IMG/VR virus record: IMGVR_UViG_3300008954_003018
Location: 21,939 to 85,938 of that record
Origin: a virus
Direction: 5' to 3' (one strand)
Length of the DNA: 64,000 nt
Shown here: in pieces, positions 60,448-64,000 of the stretch
Layout: every line of letters starts with the position of its first letter
Position numbering within the stretch: the stretch's first letter is position 1
Position numbers and translations under genes: made by a program
Notes under the pieces: generated by a model
Databases searched by the model: none
What the model saw: the letters and a program-made list of their open reading frames with translations, nothing else
What the model was told of the DNA's origin: nothing

Positions 60448-62408
60448 TGTCAATATTAAGATACACGGCTAGTGCAGACACAACTATAACAAACGCGTTT
60501 GAGTTTGATATGAAAACCAGAGGCACCGGCTCCAACATGGGAGCTTCAGATAGTTTAGAGGTTTTTTCTATTTATAACCAAGTTAGTAGTTCTACGAGCG
60601 GTAAAAGCGCCGAATTGTCTCGCGTCTTGGTAAATTTCCCAATTTCTACTATAGAAAGCGACAGAACAGCCGGAACACTTCCAGCCTTTGGAAAAGTTAA
60701 TTTTTATTTAAGAATGTTTAATGCAGAGCATGCTTCTACAACTCCTGCGCAATTTACTTTAACAGCGTCAGCAGTCACAACAGATTGGGAAGAAGGTTTT
60801 GGTTTGGATATGGAGTCCTATAAGGATTTGACTCGCGATGGAGAGGGGGCAAACTGGATTAATTCAAGGGCCCTCAACGCAGCTACAGCAACTTTCACCT
60901 TTACGAATACCGGCAATGCCGCGGGAACTTATGCTGATGAGGCAACAATTACCATTACAGATGCCGGAGACGTAGCGAAAACCTATAAAATCATGACCGG
61001 TTTTGATGCCAATGCGGCCAATCAAGAATTTAACACTGGCGCAACTGATGAGGCCGCCGCAGCAAATTTCAAACAAATTGTCGAGAGCGCAAATGGTCAT
61101 AATGGCACTATACTTGTTACTGTTGATGGCGGCACTGTCACAATGACACAATCAGTCACTGGCACTCGCGGCCTTAAAGATATTACAGTATCCTCCTCTC
61201 CAGATTGGAACGCCAATACAAGCACAAATGTAGGCACAGCCTTTTCGCTAGCATCTTTGTGGACTAGGACTGGTGGTGATTATGATTTCCATCCAGATTC
61301 TTCTTTTCATCAAAGTTTTGAAACCGGTCGCGAAGATTTAGAACTTGATATCACGCCTCTTGTTGAACAATGGTTAAATTCTGCTGGAAATACTTATGGA
61401 AATAAATCTAGTGCTCGATATGGCGTTGGAGTCTTTCTAACAGGAACACAAGAGGCGCACCATGATGAAGCTGATAGTGGCGGAGTGTTAAAAAACCTTA
61501 GTGGCTCTGCGCGCTCCTATTATACTAAAAAGTTTTTTGCAAGAGGCAGTGAGTTTTTCTTTAAACGGCCCCTTATCGAAGCGAGATGGGATTCCTCCAG
61601 AAAAGACAACCGGTCAAACTTTTACTTTAGTAGTTCCATTGCACCTGGAGAAGATAACTTAAACACGATATATTTATATAATTACGTAAGAGGCCAATTG
61701 AAGAATATTCCAGGAGTTGGCACTACAGGTTCTATTTTGGTCAGCATATACTCTGGCTCTGCAGATAATACTGCCGCGCTGGAAACAGCACAGCAAAAAC
61801 TTTGGAACCCATATAACGTTGAGCCAACGGCAGGAGGGGCCCATGTCTTAAATATAACGGGTAGTTACGTCTCTACTGGTATTTATTCTGCTTCGTTTGC
61901 CCTTACTGGAACATCGGGCTTAACAACTATATATGATGTTTGGCATAGCGGAACGTTTGCAAATCCGCACGTACATCAGTATTTTACGGGCGCAATATCT
62001 ACAAACGACTTTAATTCTTCAGAGATCGATCCGAATGCAAATTATGTAATGAATATGAAAAACTTAAGACCAATTTATTCGGACAAGGAGACAGCCAGAT
62101 TTAGATTGTTTACTAGAAAAAAAGATTGGTCCCCAACTATTTACACAAAGGCAACCAAGAACATTAAAACCGATATTATAGAGGACGTTTATTATAAAAT
62201 ATTTAGAGTTAAAGACAATCATACAATAATCGATTACGGAACAGGAAGTTTAAACCACACCAGATTGTCTTATGATGTTAGTGGAAGTTATTTTGACTTA
62301 GACATGTCAATACTGCAGAATGATTATATGTATGGAATTAAATTGGTTGCTTATGAAAATGGTAAATATACGGAGCAACCTGATATTTTTAAATTTAGGG
62401 TAGAGTAG
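60447..62408 (+). CDS. Tail/baseplate-associated protein with an inserted beta domain
   Basis: 653 residues. The N-terminus (SILRYTASADTTITNAFE) and TLTASAVTTDWEEG region resemble DNRLRE-type or tail proteins in which a beta-sandwich is built from such strands. An Ala/Thr/Gly-rich module of about 120 residues (about 146-268, with ATITITDAGDVAKTYK and HNGTILVTVDGG) interrupts it; I recall this module in many marine phage tail proteins. C-terminal strands follow. Likely part of the baseplate or a fibre connector; function inferred from position. Confidence 0.7.
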   Translation: MSILRYTASADTTITNAFEFDMKTRGTGSNMGASDSLEVFSIYNQVSSSTSGKSAELSRVLVNFPISTIESDRTAGTLPAFGKVNFYLRMFNAEHASTTPAQFTLTASAVTTDWEEGFGLDMESYKDLTRDGEGANWINSRALNAATATFTFTNTGNAAGTYADEATITITDAGDVAKTYKIMTGFDANAANQEFNTGATDEAAAANFKQIVESANGHNGTILVTVDGGTVTMTQSVTGTRGLKDITVSSSPDWNANTSTNVGTAFSLASLWTRTGGDYDFHPDSSFHQSFETGREDLELDITPLVEQWLNSAGNTYGNKSSARYGVGVFLTGTQEAHHDEADSGGVLKNLSGSARSYYTKKFFARGSEFFFKRPLIEARWDSSRKDNRSNFYFSSSIAPGEDNLNTIYLYNYVRGQLKNIPGVGTTGSILVSIYSGSADNTAALETAQQKLWNPYNVEPTAGGAHVLNITGSYVSTGIYSASFALTGTSGLTTIYDVWHSGTFANPHVHQYFTGAISTNDFNSSEIDPNANYVMNMKNLRPIYSDKETARFRLFTRKKDWSPTIYTKATKNIKTDIIEDVYYKIFRVKDNHTIIDYGTGSLNHTRLSYDVSGSYFDLDMSILQNDYMYGIKLVAYENGKYTEQPDIFKFRVE

Positions 62409-62414
62409 AACAGG

Positions 62415-64000
62415 ATGCACGACGATATTAAAAAATATTTTAATGAAGAAGACCCTACAATTGTTAATTTGACTGATATCGATTCTCTAGGAAAAGAGGT
62501 CGAATCGCTTAATTACCTCAGAGCATATGTCGAACAAAAAGAACGCTTTGTCCCCCACATAGACTTTTCAGATCCCGCTAATTTTGCTAAATTTGGTTCT
62601 GCAGAACAGTATTATCGCGATGCAATTGAAAGAATTTACAAAACCTATCCATATGATGGCTCATTATATGAGAGAATTGCATGGCACAATAGTTCATCCT
62701 TTTTTGACAATCATGTTTTCGATAAAGAATATCCCAGAACAAACGGTTATATAAAATTCTCAGCCGATCCTGATGTGGCAAATGGTGGCTGGGGCGTTCA
62801 AGGGACAACCTCTAACTTATATTCTAGTAGTTCGGTGGGTGAATATATAATTTTTAAAGGTGGCCCACACCCGAGCAACAGAGGAACAGGCAAAGCACCA
62901 AACGATAAATCTGGTGATTATAAAAGCGGCTACTCAAATATATTTGATCAATCAGAAAACAGAGAATCAAATCTTAAAATTGATGGAAATGATGGAAACA
63001 CTGTTGAGTTCTGGATGAAAAAAGAGGATTTTGAAGCAGGAGGTGCAACCACATCAAAAATGGTGATTTTTGATACGTACGCTGTAAACGGAACAACTAC
63101 CGGAAGCTCTGAATATGGTCGCTTAAGGATCGAAACAGATGCTAGCAAGGATCCATCCACTTCTCCATTTTATGTCACTTATATGTCTGGAAATACGGGA
63201 TTTGACACTTTAAATATTGGCAATTGTACATATGCCGATGTTGCAGACAGCAAATGGCATCATTATGCATTTACTTTTAAGAGCAACGTTGCAGAAAATC
63301 ATTCTATTTTATTTGACGGAGTTGATGATTTTCTTAATGTCGGTCAGCCTAAAAGTTTAAATTTTGATCCGGACAGCGACTTTTTTACTCTTTCGGCGTG
63401 GATAAAAACTACTGCTGAAAATGGCACCATAATTAGCTTAGCAGAAGACGGTACTGCCGCCAATGCGCAATATGAATTATATGTAGCTTCGGGATATCTT
63501 GCCGCTGTAGTTGGCGGCAACGCTAATACGTCTGTTTCTAATTCAACTATTAATGACGGAAATTGGCATCATTGTGTTCTTGTTAGTAACACCGCGGCTC
63601 ATTTGTTATATCTCGATGGTGTACTGCAGACAGACACCGGAGCTTGTGGCAGTACAACTAAATCGGGGATTGATGTGCTTATTGGAGCCAGAAGAAACGG
63701 CGATAATACAACTACAGGCCGCCTTTTTGATGGCAATATTGACGAAGTAACAGTGTGGAGCGCTGCCTTGAATGCTAATCAAGTTGCAGAACTATACAAC
63801 GGAGAGCTTCCGGCCGGACTAGTAAAAGGTCCCATTTTTGCAGATCCCAGAATACACAGTGCAAAAGCAAATCTTGTGCATTATTGGAATATGGGAGAGT
63901 CCATAAAGAAAGGAGAAAATGGAAAAGAATTAAAAGAACTAGTTAGTGGCGTACACAATGCAGTGTTTAACAATTTCTCTTTTGACTCAAAAAGTGGACC
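62415..64000 (+). CDS. LamG/concanavalin-type tail protein (3' end beyond the window)
   Basis: At least 528 residues, running off the right edge with no stop. It starts at ATG 62415 after a weak AGG. The N-terminus is helical (DDIKKYFNEEDPT). A LamG-like beta-sandwich begins about residue 186 (NTVEFWMKK, SKWHHYAFTF near 280), but after SNVAE a second complete LamG-like unit follows (ILFDGVDDFLNVG, LSAWIKTT, DGNWHHCVLV, GNIDEVTVWSAAL, about 296-470), after which the first type seems to continue (NLVHYWNMGES). LamG domains in phage tails often bind glycans, so this is probably a fibre or receptor-binding protein. Confidence 0.8.
   Translation, partial: MHDDIKKYFNEEDPTIVNLTDIDSLGKEVESLNYLRAYVEQKERFVPHIDFSDPANFAKFGSAEQYYRDAIERIYKTYPYDGSLYERIAWHNSSSFFDNHVFDKEYPRTNGYIKFSADPDVANGGWGVQGTTSNLYSSSSVGEYIIFKGGPHPSNRGTGKAPNDKSGDYKSGYSNIFDQSENRESNLKIDGNDGNTVEFWMKKEDFEAGGATTSKMVIFDTYAVNGTTTGSSEYGRLRIETDASKDPSTSPFYVTYMSGNTGFDTLNIGNCTYADVADSKWHHYAFTFKSNVAENHSILFDGVDDFLNVGQPKSLNFDPDSDFFTLSAWIKTTAENGTIISLAEDGTAANAQYELYVASGYLAAVVGGNANTSVSNSTINDGNWHHCVLVSNTAAHLLYLDGVLQTDTGACGSTTKSGIDVLIGARRNGDNTTTGRLFDGNIDEVTVWSAALNANQVAELYNGELPAGLVKGPIFADPRIHSAKANLVHYWNMGESIKKGENGKELKELVSGVHNAVFNNFSFDSKSG

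Noticed and set aside
1-64000. Long open frames on the minus strand throughout the window (up to about 250 codons)
   Set aside because: They lie antisense to well-supported genes, have no ribosome-binding sites or family motifs, and contain low-complexity Ser/Cys/Phe-rich products typical of shadow frames. Only 25704-26552 has real support.

Overview
The window reads as an internal segment of a large, AT-rich, T4-like (myovirus-type) phage genome. Almost every gene lies on the + strand, genes abut or overlap by 1-18 bases (ATGA, GTGA and TAATG junctions), and there is very little intergenic DNA. Recognisable T4-type functions are a gp25-like and a gp6/baseplate-J-like wedge protein, a gp55-like late sigma factor, PhoH, and the conserved phage family that opens with the motif MGGAAGHMAHPFD. 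No integrase, transposase, CRISPR array, rRNA or tRNA was seen. The host cannot be named. A lipoprotein with seven MopE-type metal-binding motifs hints at a host in or near the former Deltaproteobacteria (Myxococcota, Bradymonadota, Bdellovibrionota), because such repeats are common there; this is inference.

Region 1 (1-21.8 kb) holds very long multidomain proteins, many carrying a peptidase module: a zinc HEVGH motif plus a serine beta-lactamase-fold domain (3601-8589), a MepA-like murein endopeptidase (11581-13452), an HELIH protein (13456-16677), and an RNA-ligase-like / HxGH nucleotidylyltransferase / HEIGH fusion (16677-20618). Many of these proteins begin with a short helical stretch ending in L/I-x-E, and similar LLNE/LLLE/LLTE sites lie between internal modules. 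This resembles the capsid-targeting and prohead-protease sites of T4 internal proteins, so the region may encode cargo that is packaged, cleaved and injected. It also holds a MopE/VWA lipoprotein and small membrane proteins.

Region 2 (21.8-30.3 kb) has a complete tmRNA with its own promoter, an FtsZ/tubulin-like GTPase, peptide deformylase, an archaeal-type (type II) GAPDH, the only clear minus-strand gene (a trypsin-like lipoprotein), PIN-PhoH, another zinc peptidase, a basic histone-H1-like-tailed protein and an Fe-S PD-(D/E)XK nuclease.

Region 3 (30.3-44.4 kb) is a tightly coupled glycan cassette: about five glycosyltransferases, UDP-GlcNAc 2-epimerase, UDP-sugar dehydrogenase, GDP-mannose 3,5-epimerase, an RmlB-like dehydratase, a short DegT aminotransferase, a GNAT, a carbamoyltransferase, a methyltransferase and NAD synthetase. 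Together they could build and decorate an unusual sugar polymer or glycoconjugate.

Region 4 (44.4-64 kb) starts with small proteins and the gp55-like sigma factor, then runs through tail/baseplate genes: two spike/hub-like proteins, a 2985-residue structural protein, gp25, gp6, a tail protein and a LamG-type protein cut by the window end. An 8-base motif, ACTATTTA or a close variant, lies 11-30 bases upstream of eight gene or RNA starts and is proposed as the late promoter read by the gp55-like sigma factor.
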